64,000 bases of DNA from Citrus sinensis. Lineage: Eukaryota; Streptophyta; Magnoliopsida; Sapindales; Rutaceae. The translations under genes and the position numbers were made by a program. The stretch is taken from NCBI RefSeq assembly GCF_022201045.2, contig NC_068558.1, forward strand, positions 3,749,501-3,813,500, in the 5' to 3' direction. Of the stretch, positions 11,812-23,945 are shown one piece after another. The notes under the pieces are model-generated. The model saw nothing but the letters and a program-made list of their open reading frames with translations, did no database searches and was not told where the DNA came from. The number at the start of each line of letters is the position of its first letter. Position 1 is the stretch's first letter.

Positions 11812-12663
11812 TTTTCTTAAATAATAATTATTATTTAGTTTGTCCAATACAAGTTCTTTTTAATAATAATAACAACGACAACAACAACACACAACAATTT
11901 ATAGTTTCCTTATAAGTTTCTTGAAACATTTTTTATTCATATCAAGTTATAGACGGAGTAAATTATGTATGTTTCTTGTGAGTATCTGTTTTTCAATTGG
12001 CAAAAATGTACGATCTGTTCTAACATTGATAGCCTTAGTATTAACAGGAAGTAAAAATAAATGTTAATAATGTATATAGAGAAAGATGAAAGGAGCTGAT
12101 TGTAAGAAACTATATTTGAGAGAGAAAATGAATTCTGTTTTTGAATTCATGATGATTTAATTGCATTAGATCATAAAAGAATTATTAAAAAAAAAAAGAT
12201 TCGGTGGCCATTTATAGTAAGCTATTAAGGCAGTTATTTATGATAAAGTTATTAAAACTTTGTTTAATATAGTTTTTCAAATAGAGCTCACTTAATTATA
12301 ACTTTTATTATCATAACTATTATAAGTAGAGTTTTCATAAAAAAAAATTATTGTTTGGTTATAAATGAAAGTTTTTATTAAAAATTAAAAATTAATTTAA
12401 GAGGCAAGTTTTTAAAGTTATATTATCAAATAAATTAAATAAGATTGTCAAATAAATAAAAAATATGTTAAAACATTTTAACATTTCAAAAAAACTCTTA
12501 AACATGCATTCGTAAAAACTCAAAGTTTGAAATTTTAATAGTAGAGATAGTAGAGGTAAATAACTCATTTAATCTTCAAAAACTCTATTTAAAAAAATAA
12601 CTACAAAAATTTTAAAAAGAGCTTATAAGATTAAATAAGTACTTATGGCAATTAAATAAACCA

Positions 12664-12750
12664 TACCAAATAAGCACTAAGATAATTAGCAATACCAATC
12701 AAGCACTAAGACAATCAGCAATATCAAACAGGCACTAAAACAATCAATAT
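12664..12750. repeat. Short tandem repeat, 29-bp unit, nearly three copies
   Basis: Successive units start near 12664, 12693 and 12722, each with the core GCACTAAGA(C/T)AAT(C/T)AGCAAT or a close variant. Confidence 0.8.
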
Positions 12751-13139
12751 GAAGGCTTCTAATGGAGGAGAAAAACTTGTGAGATTGTCCACTATCTCAT
12801 ATTGCAGAAATTTTATAATACTTATGTATGAGATACCATGCCAACCATATCATAAATAAATGATGTGATGACATGTATGCATTTATTTTGAAAAATTACA
12901 TGCAAATGATAGTTATATAAAATTAAACTACACATGTCATTCATACATTAATTAATTATATTATCTCTAATAGTTACTCCTTCTACTAAGGTGATAAAGA
13001 CATCAAAGAGCCATAGATCCTACCATTGATTTTATTGACTTTTCAAAATATTAAATTTTGTGGACCTAATGTAAGATCTACTAAGGGTTCCAAATTAACA
13101 CTTACTACTCCCATACGACAAAGACAAAGGTTCTGATTA

Positions 13140-13390
13140 GGATTGAAGTTCTATTTTATAACTACAACTGCTGTAAAAAAAAATCGTAGTTATGAAACAA
13201 AATTTAATTATACGTAGTAAATATAAATTTTAAATAATAATTTTGATAAAATTATTAAATATATAATATATTTTTTATTATATAAGTAAAAAATCATATT
13301 AATATATCTTTCAACCTATAGCAGCTAGTATTTACCAAGCATTTTAATACTATATATTTTAAGTTATAACTGAACAATCTCAATTTCAAA
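13140..13390. repeat. Dispersed AT-rich repeat, copy 1
   Basis: This matches the segment at 33107-33367 in the same orientation. Shared blocks include AGTAAATATAA(A/T)TTTTAAATAATAA, TTACCAA(G/A)CA(C/T)TTTA and TCAATTTCAAAC/TCAATCTCAAAC. It is probably an old non-autonomous transposon. Its ends are not defined. Confidence 0.6.
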
Positions 13391-13551
13391 CGCACCGACA
13401 AACGCATCGATGGTGACTCAAGATGGTGGATAGACCCACATAGATTTTTCTCTCAATATGCAGATAAGTCACGCACCGACAAACGTATCGACAGTGGCTC
13501 AAGGTGATGGATAGACCCACGCAGATTTTTCTCTCAATATGCAGATAAGTT
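13391..13551. repeat. 81-bp direct tandem duplication
   Basis: The two copies start at 13391 and 13472 with CGCACCGACAAACG, and both contain GGATAGACCCAC and TTTTTCTCTCAATATGCAG. The minus-strand open frame across 13386-13733 contains the duplication and shows no known domain. Confidence 0.85.
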
Positions 13552-13968
13552 GCAAGTGATTTTACTGATTTTGGTGGATAGCCATCGATTACGGAACACG
13601 CTAAATACAATGGCAACATTTTTATTACTATTATTTTCACTGAGACAATGACATTTACTCTGATCAACAATGGAATGCTTTTCTTTTTTAATAAAACAAA
13701 GAAAAAATTCAGATCACACCAACATATAATCATTTTTTTTTCTTTTTTAATAATAATGTGTTACAATTCAAAGTTTACTAATACTTATGGCTAAAAATTG
13801 ATATGTATATATATATTCATATTGGAATATATCTACACACAAATACTAGAAGAATATACTTTCCATACATTTGTGAGAGATATACCAAGTCCACAAGATG
13901 GGGCACCGGAAACTGATTCATTGCCAACTAGGCTCAGTGCAGTCATGATGAACTAAGCATCACATTTC

Positions 13969-13974
13969 TATATA
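13969..13974 (+). promoter_or_regulatory. Candidate TATA box of the CYP71 gene at 14054
   Basis: TATATA sits 80 bp before the ATG, a spacing similar to that of the first complete P450. It is identified by position only. Confidence 0.4.
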
Positions 13975-14053
13975 TACATAATAATCAAATCTTTCTCATA
14001 CCATCAATCGATTCACTATCTAAATTCCTCATCTGCTCTGAAGCAACATCAAA

Positions 14054-16896
14054 ATGACTTCTCAATTTTTCTTGATGCTCGTAGTAATTACAAGCACATC
14101 ATTTGTGTTCATGCTATTTATCAAGCTGCAGGAAAAGACGAGAGTTCGAGCAAAGAGGCTCCCTCCTGGTCCTTGGAAGCTCCCTGTTTTAGGAAATCTG
14201 CACCAACTTAACGGGGACTCACCCCATGTGTCCCTGCAACACCTTTCAAATGATTATGGACCACTCATGTTCTTGCAGCTTGGCTCTGTTCCCACTTTAG
14301 TAATTTCCTCAGCTGATGTTGCCAGAGAAATCTTCAGAACCCATGATCTCATTTTTTCAGGAAGGCCTCGATCATATGCTGCAAAAAAGTTCAGTTATAA
14401 CTTCAACAATATATCACTCGCACCCTATGGTGAGCACTGGAGGGCGGTCAGGAAGATTGTAATAATGGAAATATTGAGTTCAAAGAGGGTCCAATCATTT
14501 CAGGCAGTGAGATATGAAGAGGTGATGCTTATGCTTCAATTTATAGCTCAATCATTAACAAAGCCAATTGATCTAAGCAGATTGACACTTCTGCTATCCA
14601 ATAACATTGTATGCCGTGTTGCATTTGGTCAAAAGTCTGACAGCGGAGAATATAATGGCAGAAGCAGATTTGATGAATTGCTGCATCAAGCACAGGCCTT
14701 GTTAGGCAAATCTAGTATGGCAGACTTTCTTCCTTGGATGGGGTGGCTTAACATGTTTAATGGTGTTAAAGCAAGCATAGAGAAGACTTTCAGAGAAATT
14801 GACAACTTCTTTGATGAAGAAATACAGCATCATCTTGATCCTAGAAGGCCTAAACCCGAACATGAAGATCTGGTCGATGTACTTCTCCAAATTCATAGGG
14901 ACGCGGATGCAACCCTGAACTTTAAACAAATTAAGGGTGTCCTCATGGTATGTGTGTCTGTGTATATATATATATGTTATGTACTCAATAGTCAGTACAT
15001 ATATGCAGTCTTCTAGATCTTTATTAATTTCATCATTAATTATTTACTCCTCTTTAATTAAAACCTGAAACTGATAAGGGAAGAACAATTGTTAGGACAT
15101 ATTTGTTGCGGGGACCGATACATCTTCGGCCACGCTGGTTTGGACAATGGCCGAGCTTATCAGAAATCCATCCGTGATGAGAAGAGCACAAAATGAAGTA
15201 AGGTAGCGTTTATTTTTTTGGATTGGAGTGGAAATTCTGAGGAGTAGGAATCCTAAGATTGGGAGTGTGGAGTGGGAGTGAGAGTAGATTGTTTACTTAC
15301 ACTAGAATGGAAGCATGGAATGGAGATCAGAATCCAATTTATGTGTTTACTTTATCTTGGATTGAGAGTAAATAGTTTTAAATTACAATTTTATCTTTAT
15401 TTAAAGAATTATAGTTTTTAATTACAAAGTTAATAAAAATATATATTTAATGAATAAAAATTTATTTTATTATATTTGTAAATTTATAATAATTATTAAT
15501 ATTCTTAATTATGTACATCACAATTTTTTATTAATTTTAATTTTAATTATATAAATTAAAAATTATTGATAAGGGCAATATAAATGAAACATTTTTACTA
15601 TTAATATAGTACGAAATTAATATTTTCTTAGAATAAACTATTTATTAGTATTAATTATTAATATTAAATAAATATATTACTATTATTTTTAAATAAATAT
15701 AATAATATTATATTTTCAAATAAAGATGGTATATAGTAATCTTATTAATTCTCTATTAATATAATAATATTATTTTTAAGTAATTTAAACTTAGAATCAA
15801 ATCAAATTATTATTTAGGTAAATATAATAATATTATTTAAATATTTATTAAATATAATTATTGTAAATTTAATAAAAGGAGGGTAAATATAAAATGAAAA
15901 ATTATTTTATTTAATATAATTATATTAAATAATAATATAATATTATTTAGTACAAAATTAATATTTTCTTATAATAAATTATTTATTATTATTAATTATT
16001 AATAAATAAATATAATAATATTATATTTTCAAATGAAGATAGCATATAGTAATATTTATTAATTCTCTATTAATCTAATAATATTATTTTAAAAAAATTT
16101 TAACTTAGAATCAATGTAAATTATTATTTAGTTAAATATAATAATATTATTCAAATAAATATAATATTATTTATTATATTTTATTAAATATAAAATATTA
16201 AATTAAATAAGAAAAATGGTAGAAATGAGAGAGGTGGGAGTGGATTCCCACTCCCACTTCTCACTCCAAAAATGAGTGGAGTTCACGGAGTGGGATTCCC
16301 AATTCTTCTCCAAATTGATGAAGTAAACACTGGAGTAGGAGGAATCCACACTTCCCACTCCTACTCCAGCAAGTAAACGCAGCCTAAGAGGAGTCGTCAA
16401 GGGAAAAGAGGCGGTGGAGGAAAGCGATCTCTCCGAACTGATGTACCTCAAGATGGTTGTAAAGGAAGCACTGAGACTTCATCCACCAGCGCCGTTGCTA
16501 GTCCCTAGAGAAACTACTGAGGATTGCAGGATAGGAGAATACGAAATTCCTTCAGGGACAAGGGTGCTTATTAATGCAAAAGCCATAGCAACAGACCCTG
16601 AGTATTGGGAACATCCATTTGAGTTTCGACCTGAAAGATTCTTGAATAGCTCAATCGATTTCAAGGGACAAAACTATGAGTTGATACCATTTGGAGTAGG
16701 CAGGAGGGCATGTCCCGGAATTAATTTTGCCATCCCATTAATTGAGCTTGCACTCGCAAGTCTGTTGTACAGTTTCGACTGGGAGTTGCCACCAGGGATG
16801 AGAATTGAAGATTTTGATATGGAAGAAGCGCCCGGGATAACAATGCACAAGAAAACTCTTCTTTTCCTGATGGCCACAGCCTACACATCGACATGA
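14054..16896 (+). CDS. CYP71-family P450 with a transposon in exon 2, possibly spliced out
   Basis: Exon 1 is 14054-14947 (298 codons, signal-anchor then [17 protein letters not shown]); the phase-0 intron ends at 15095. Exon 2 starts at 15096 ([11 protein letters not shown]) and is interrupted at 15202 by an element ending at 16384. Coding sequence resumes and ends at 16896 with ExxR (KEALRLHPP), RPERFL and the haem loop [11 protein letters not shown]. If the GT at 15203-15204 and the AG at 16381-16382 are used, coding pieces 15096-15202 and 16383-16896 join in frame. The result is 504 residues with Cys444, normal for CYP71, and the only change is two added residues (Ser-Leu). Read unspliced, the gene is knocked out. 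There are no other stops or frameshifts, unlike its relative at 20998. Function is presumed specialised-metabolite oxidation. Confidence 0.75.
15202..16384. mobile_element. PIF/Harbinger-like non-autonomous element, copy 1 (1183 bp)
   Basis: The ends are inverted, GGTAGCGTTTATTT on the left and the complement GGCTGCGTTTACTT on the right, flanked by TAA at 15199-15201 and 16385-16387. A 3-bp TAA/TTA target duplication is the signature of PIF/Harbinger. Subterminal zones carry many GGAGTGGGAGTG-type motifs; the middle is about 85 percent AT by eye. No transposase frame is present. Comparison with the empty site in the paralogue near 22080 confirms the insertion point. Confidence 0.9.
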
Positions 16897-17039
16897 TCAT
16901 CAAATCAAACAACAAATAAGTCTGTCGTGATCAAATCAAAACGGGAAAAACGTTTAACGTCTTTAATTGATTCTTTATACTGTTTTGGTGTACGATGGAA
17001 TGTATCAGTAGGAAGAGCCTCAATTGATAATAAATTTTC
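16897..17039. other. 3' flank of CYP71 gene
   Basis: This is non-coding sequence after the stop, presumably the 3' untranslated region. Confidence 0.5.
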
Positions 17040-17660
17040 CTAATTATTTGTTGTACGACGTGTTGTGTGCGAAATGCGGAATGAAGGGCACCAAATAATC
17101 ATAGAAAAATAAAGAATACAAAATTTTATGCAGTTCAGTAATTATACCGACGTCCACGGAAATAAAAGAAAATAATTGTATTACTAATCATTATTATAGT
17201 ACAATATTTGAGTTAAGAAATTTCATTTTTCAAAACTCAAATTCACCTAGTACTTTCACACACACTTGAAAGTAAAAAAACCTATCAAATACACACACTC
17301 TCCAATTGCTCACATTCTTAACAATTTTTCACTTCAATTGTTGCTCTTAATTTTTTAGATGATTTCAATGAACGATTGTTCCTCTATTTATAGTTGAACC
17401 TTATCATTCATGTCAGTAAAAAGTCTTGAGCACCTTTCAAATTTTTAAGGTTCGGTGCCAACTTTTCAAGTTTTGCATGTTTAACCACATGTATATGTCT
17501 ATTTCCAAGCTTTGGTGCTCATTTTTAAACACGTTTTGGCCAATTTTATCAAGCCTTTATCATAAAACTTTTCTTTGTCAAAAAAACTTGGTTTAACTTT
17601 CACACCCCGGTTAAATTTCTGATAAATTACAAGTTTAATTTCTCACGACATTTTATTGAT
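17040..17660 (-). mobile_element. Solo LTR-like sequence, Copia type, minus orientation
   Basis: On the minus strand the block ends with the motif CCGTGGACGTCGGTATAATT followed by GAACTGCATAAAATTTTGT, a pattern I associate with the U5 end of plant Copia LTRs. Upstream of it on that strand lies a TATA-like CTATAAATAG (complement of 17383-17392). No gag or pol is nearby, so it is a solo LTR or remnant. The outer limits are approximate. Confidence 0.55.
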
Positions 17661-20100
17661 ATTAATTATATTATTAGTGATAGCTTAATCACGTTCCATT
17701 ACGAAATTGCAAAGGATCTCTTCTGCCGTTCTGCCTCCGCACATTTTATTTTATTGCTGCTGCTTCTTTTTCTTCACAATAACATTCTCCACGAAGAGGT
17801 GAGCATTAATTTTGGCCCACATGGTGGTGGAACCGTTGGAGCTTTTGTTTCTTTCCAGAAATAAGATTACGTTTGGGAGCTTTCGTTTTCATCTACTGAT
17901 AGGATAGAATAAAATTTAGTTAAAAATTAATAGGATTATAAATTCTTATTTTTATATGAATTTATATGGGATAAAATTAAATGAAGAATTTGTGTTCTTT
18001 TTATCACTATTTTATTTTTCATTAACCTACTATTGGAATAAAAATTAAACACAGAAGTTAATTTCATAATTTTTTTACTTGTAATTTTATTTCATATAGA
18101 ATATCAAAACTTTATTCATTAATTTATTTAAAATTAAAATAAATAATTATTAATATAATTTAAAAATATTATATTATTTAAATAGCTATTTGACTTTGTT
18201 AAATTAAATTAACATAGTCCTTTCTAATATCACATTATAATCTAATTTAATCTTAAGAGTTAATCAAATTTAATTCTACCTTCCAAATGTAGGCTAAGAG
18301 TGTTTGGCTGCTGTGCTTCCTTTTCTGTCCTATCCAAATTATTTGGATATCAATCAATGATCGAGTTGGCAATCTGTCGTCTTTTGTTCTGGAAAACCTG
18401 AAAGAAAGATTAATTAATAATTTAAACAGCTGTTAACACTCACGGCAACAGGCTTCGTATCCTCAACAGAAATAGAAAATCCTAATTTCAACTTTTTATT
18501 ATTTTATTTTGGTTTTAGATCCCTAATTTATGATATTTATATATGTGGTTACTGCATGAAAATTTGATATGAAAAATAAAAATTCGGAATCCAACGAATA
18601 AGGGAAATTATATATTAATAACATAACATTGTAAGTTAGTAAGAAGAAACCCAAAGATTTTGGGATTTTTATTACTAAATTCGCTCGAATGGATCTCTAT
18701 TTAAAATAATCTTGTATAATAAATAATATTAAACTTATTCCATTTATATAAGAATTTCTATATGATATTGTATGAATTTTTGCCGTATTGATAATGTAGT
18801 CGTTATTGACCCTTGAATTTAAATGTGTTAATTTTTACAATTGATTTAATTTAGTGGATAAATAACTAATTACTTAACAATTAATAGATAATATTCAAAT
18901 TCATGGATACAATTATATTTTTTGTAATTCCATAAATATTTTCTAAATCCCCAGCAAAATTAAAAATTAAATATGCAAATATATAAATTAGTCTAGATGT
19001 GTAAATAACAAATATGGATTATTAAATCTTCAACAACACATGTTAATTTAGACCCCTTTTTTCATTTATAGTTGGGACAATACGAGTTTAAATTCTTAGT
19101 TTTATTCTTTGTCTTTTTTTTTTTTTAAATTACTCATTGACAAATATTGAGTTGAATTCATTGTTGCAATATTTATTAATCTAGTAAACTTTTTGTTGAA
19201 AATGAGATAATAATAAGAAGATAAACTAAGATTGAATTGTGTTAATATTAAAATACTAAATTTTACAAGGAAATATAAAACTATTAATAGACTGTACTTA
19301 TTTCTTTTTATTGTTTAATCATTAAAAAATATTTAACAGATTTAGTAATTAGTAAATTTAATTTTTTAATAATTAAAATTAAAATATTATCCTAACTAAC
19401 TTTTAATTTTATGAATTGTTGATTAAATCTAATGATAAATATTTACACCACTATCGATGCTGTAATTTTTATAACAACATCATAGAGTGACCCTTTATAT
19501 AAAAATTATTTTTGCAACCCTTTATTCCCAATTTTCTTGAATTATAATTATACTTTGAATTATTGACTTTGTTGGTGAATAAATGTGGTGTTTAACTGTA
19601 AATATTTCGTTGTATTCTGACTTCAAGTTCTTGTGTTAAAGGTTACAATTTTCATGTTCCCCATTAAAACTCGTCCAAGTTTTTGGTCCAGTTTATTTAG
19701 TATCTAGCTCTAAAATCTGATAGTTGTTCTTTATTTGCTTGGAGTTGAATGCCAAATTTTGATCAAGTATATGCTCATCCACACAATAAACTTTCAGACA
19801 TTCTCTATTTGAATGGCTGCAACGGACGTTTCATGGTATAAGGTTTAATATGTCAAATTCCGTTGCCCACACCACACTAGGACTTGGTGGATGATGATGT
19901 GATGTTGATCAAATTCCCGATTTATCAAGAAGGTTGAGATCCATCGACCACTGTGTGACAGCATGTCTATTATGCAATGAGCAGCCGCCTATATTGAGTG
20001 ATTGAGTGAATGATCCATAAACATGTTGCCGCAAGTTATAAAAAAAAAGGAATTATATCTGCACCACCTTTTCTTTTGTCGTACGAATGTTGAACCACTA
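17661..20100. other. Long AT-rich intergenic stretch
   Basis: I see no gene, no long open frame with a recognisable domain and no clear repeat boundaries. It is strongly AT-rich, with many short homopolymer runs. Confidence 0.55.
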
Positions 20101-20110
20101 CAAAATTTTA

Positions 20111-20738
20111 ATGTGTATATTGCATCAATTTTATTTTTAAATTTGTATCAATCAACCATTTTAATACTAAAAGATAGTCATTTTATCTCTAAATGAATTA
20201 AAAGACTATTTAATTTTATAAATTTTTAAAAAATAAAAAAACTATAACTATAAGAATATTCCTGAGTTTAATAAAAGAAATAAATCTTAAATCTAATATG
20301 TTAATTTTTTATAACTATACTTTCATTTAAAAATTATCATACTAATTTTTTATAACCATAATTTCATTTATTTTGTATGGGGAAGTTTCTTAATGTTATT
20401 TATAGGGAAGTTTACAATAATTATATGGAGTTTTTTTCTTCATGTTAATTTTTTTGTAAACTTCATTATATTTAATTTAATTACAAAAATTAAATAAAAT
20501 TATAATTACAAGATGTTATTTTTTTATAATTATAATTTCATTAAAAATTATCATCTTAGATTTTGAGATTTATTTATTTTATTGAATTTAGGGATATTCT
20601 TATAATTATAGTTTTTTTTTTCAAAAATTTATAGGATAAAATAGTCTTTTAATTCATTTAGAGGTAAAATAGTTATTTTTAATGTTAAAATAGTTGATTG
20701 ATACAAGTTTAAAAATAAAGGTGGTGCAAAATACATAT
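20111..20738. mobile_element. Mutator-like element with long inverted repeats, 628 bp
   Basis: The inverted arms are about 250 bp each. The left block after 20111 contains TTGTATCAATCAACCATTTTAA and CTCTAAATGAATTAAAAGAC; the complement appears on the right up to 20738. A perfect 10-bp direct repeat, CAAAATTTTA, flanks it at 20101-20110 and 20739-20748. A duplication of 9-10 bp fits Mutator-like elements. It is non-coding and sits about 260 bp upstream of the P450 pseudogene start. Confidence 0.82.
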
Positions 20739-20997
20739 CAAAATTTTATAATAATTAGATGTACATATAATAAAATAAAAATAGTGTCGAAAAAATTTCC
20801 GTATAAAAAATGATCAGGATAACAAGGAGAGGCTGACAGCCATTTTGTTGGCTATTTTCGTAAATGACACAATTATCAAACAACTGTTTCATTTGCTGCC
20901 ACACTTGAAAAACCAGCAGCAGTGAGCAGCGGCACCGTTTCAACACTTTCTTCTCACTACAGAGTACATGCTACAGACTAAAGAGTGCAACTGCGCT

Positions 20998-22592
20998 ATG
21001 ATTTCTCAATTTTTCTTCCTTCTCTTGTTAATTACAACCTCATCATTTGTGTTAATATTATTGATCAAGCAGAAAACTAGTAAAGCTCAAGCAACCAGGC
21101 TCCCTCCTGGTCCTTGGAAGCTCCCACTTATAGGAAATCTGCACCAACTTACCGGGGACTCACCCCATGTATCGCTGCAAAAACTTTCAAACGAATACGG
21201 ACCCCTCGTGTTCTTGCAACTTGGCTCACTCCCTACTCTAGTGATTTCCTCAGCTGACGTTGCCAGAGACATCTTCAGAACCCATGATCTTATTTTTTCA
21301 GGTAGGCCAGAGTTATATGCTGCTAAAATCTTCAGTTACAACTGCAGTAACATAACTTTTGCCCCATATGGCGAGTACTGGAGAGGGATCAGGAAGATAG
21401 CAATCTTGGTATTACTTGGTTCAAAGAGAGTCCAATCATTCCAGGCAATGAGAAATGAAGAAGTGGCGGATATGATTAAGATCATAGCTCGATCATCAGC
21501 AGAACCGACTGATCTCAGCAGATTGATATTTCTGCTAGCAAATAACATCATATGCCGTGTCACCTTCGGTAGAAAATACGACAGCGGAGCGGATACTGGG
21601 ACAACTAGGTTTGATGTCTTGATGCGGGAAATGCAGGCCGTAGTGGCGGAGTCCAGTATTGCAGATTTTTTTCCCTGGATAGGATGGCTTGACAAGTTTA
21701 ATGGCCGAGAAGCAAGAGTAATGAAGATTTTCAGAGAACTTGACAGATTTTATGATGAAGAAATATTACAGCAACACCTTGACCCTAGAAGGCCTAAACC
21801 TGAACACGAAGATCTTGTCGATGTACTTGTTCGAATCAAAAGGATTCAAGTCAAGCGGTAGCCGTAAGCAATGAACAAATCAAGAGCCTCCTCACGGCAT
21901 GCTCGATATATGCTAGTTCTTTTATTACTGATCCTAACTGTCTTTTGTTAACCATTTTAAAGCATACATTTCTATTAGGACATATTTGTTGCGGGGACCG
22001 ATACATATTCGGCCACGTTGGTTTGGACAATGACCGAGCTTATCAGAAATCCATCCGTGATGAGAAGGGCACAAAATGAAGTAAGAGGAGTCGTTAAGGG
22101 AAGAGAGGTGGTGGAAGAAAGCGATCTCTCCGAACTGATGTACCTTAAGTTAGTTGTAAAGGAAGCACTAAGACTTCATCCACCAGCGCCGTTGCTAGTC
22201 CCCAGAGAAACTACCGAGGATTGCAGGGTAGGAGAATACGAAATTCCTTCTGGGACAAGGGTACTTTTAATGCAAAGGCGATAGCAACAGACCCTGAGCA
22301 CTGGGAACATTCCGTTTGAGTTTCGACCCGAAAGGTTCTTGAATAGCTCAATCGATTTGAAGGGAAACAACTTTGTGTTGATACCATTTGGAGTAGGCAG
22401 GAGGGGATGTCCTGGAATGAATTTTGCCATGCCATTAAGTGAGCTTGCCCTTGCGAATTTACTGCATCGTTTTGATTGGAAATTGCCACCAGGGATCAGA
22501 ATTGAAGATTGGATATGGAAGAAGCGCCTGGGATGACAATGCACAAGAAAACTCCTCTTTGCCTAGTCTCTACACCTGCCATTCGTTTTTAA
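20998..22592 (+). pseudogene. CYP71-family P450 pseudogene, paralogue of the gene at 14054
   Basis: Exon 1 begins MISQFFFLLLLITTSS, aligned with [16 protein letters not shown] of the neighbour; an ATG at 20968 would add ten residues. The damage is clear. One base is lost near 21844, giving a stop at 21859-21861. The expected donor reads GC at 21897-21898 instead of GT. One base is lost near 22266, giving a stop at about 22282. One base is gained near 22310 and one lost near 22508. The helix I motif, ExxR and the haem loop (GRRGCPG) are still readable in pieces. It marks the empty site for the transposon in the neighbour. Four indels in one gene argue for real decay rather than sequencing error. 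Confidence 0.9.
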
Positions 22593-23800
22593 AAACATTA
22601 GATAGACAGCAGCATTGCTTATGTATTGAACATATTTTTCTGTTATTGTCAGTGTTACTACTTGTTTTTACCACTTCCCCTGTTTAATTTGAAAGTTGAG
22701 GCCCCTTTTTGTAACCCTTAAATACTGTTTCTCTTTTTTAATGATTGAGCCCCAGCCTGCTAGTTATAATTTAGTTGCAATTTAACCCACCATTGTCTTG
22801 CACTTGTTTGTACCCATTAAGGCCACTTTTTTTTTTTTAAAGTAAAAAATAATAATTAAAGTATGGTTAGTATTCTTATCAAAATCCATATCTGCGATCT
22901 TTTTAGGATATGTAATCTGGTCCCTTTTTGTAGAAATTGGACGTAGCAAAAAATACAGTGAAAAAAGAAAACAAAAGCAATAATAGAGTAATAGACCAAG
23001 TGAACCGCAATCCGTATTCGGTCAACATGTTTATCATTTTCTGTGTATGTATATGTATTTGTTCGCTGGAAATGATAATAAAATAGAATCAGTAACTGCT
23101 GGAATCTTAAGCGACTTTAATAAATTTTGAGTTGCTTTCAACTCGAACGACAATAATGTCTATCTAAACTATTCATTCCACTACCAATCATTTTGCCTAT
23201 ATTTATATATGATCCATATATACATATTTCATTTCAAAGAAACACGAAAATGACGGCAAACGAGATACTATCAAATGAGAGATAGAGATAATACTACATA
23301 TTTTATTGTAAAAAGAAAAGGATGTTCATTTATATTTATTATCATAAGTTTTATTTAAGATTGAACATATATATCTTAAAAATTACAGTATTAAAATATT
23401 TAATAAATATTAATGACTGTAATTTAAAAATTAATTTAATTTAATTTATCATTAATAAAATAAAAAATTTATAATATCTTAACTCTTTTTTTTTAAAAAA
23501 AAAAATATGTTCACTACTGTAGAGAGTATGGTTACAAAAGGAGATTTTAATTTTTAAGGAGAAACAAAAATTGAAAAAATTGGAAAATCGGTTGAATGGA
23601 TTGAGCTTGAGAGGCGTGGGGTTCGGTAGATGCCCTAGCAAGTTGAGTGGAGAGTACGGGCGTCACAATCAAGAGAGACAAATTATCGGATTATTTATTA
23701 TCTTTAAGAAAGCTAAAAAAATGAGGGAAAGTTCCAAGAAACGAGCGACAGCAGCAGTAACTCCCCAAAGTCACTTTTACTTTGCAACTACTTTTCACCA
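22593..23800. other. Spacer and upstream region of the RGLG gene
   Basis: AT-rich up to about 23530, then less so. The frame at 23571-23894 runs into the RGLG leader and is probably not a protein gene. The RGLG promoter should lie in the right half. Confidence 0.5.
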
Positions 23801-23945
23801 TTACAAATACAATACTGTCAATACAGCACAAGGACTCATCCGCCATCTGAATTCTGAACTGACGACACCAACTTCACCGCCATCTTCTTCTTAAGCCAAG
23901 CACAAGAATTGAAGATGTTGCTGAAACTGAACAGTTTTTGCTAAG

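Noticed and set aside
13386-13733. 115-codon minus-strand frame with internal repeats
   Set aside because: It spans the 81-bp DNA duplication; no signal or domain supports a gene.
14054-16896. Calling the third P450 a plain insertional pseudogene
   Set aside because: Splicing at the element ends restores an exact frame, and no other damage is present. I left it as a CDS with the alternative stated.
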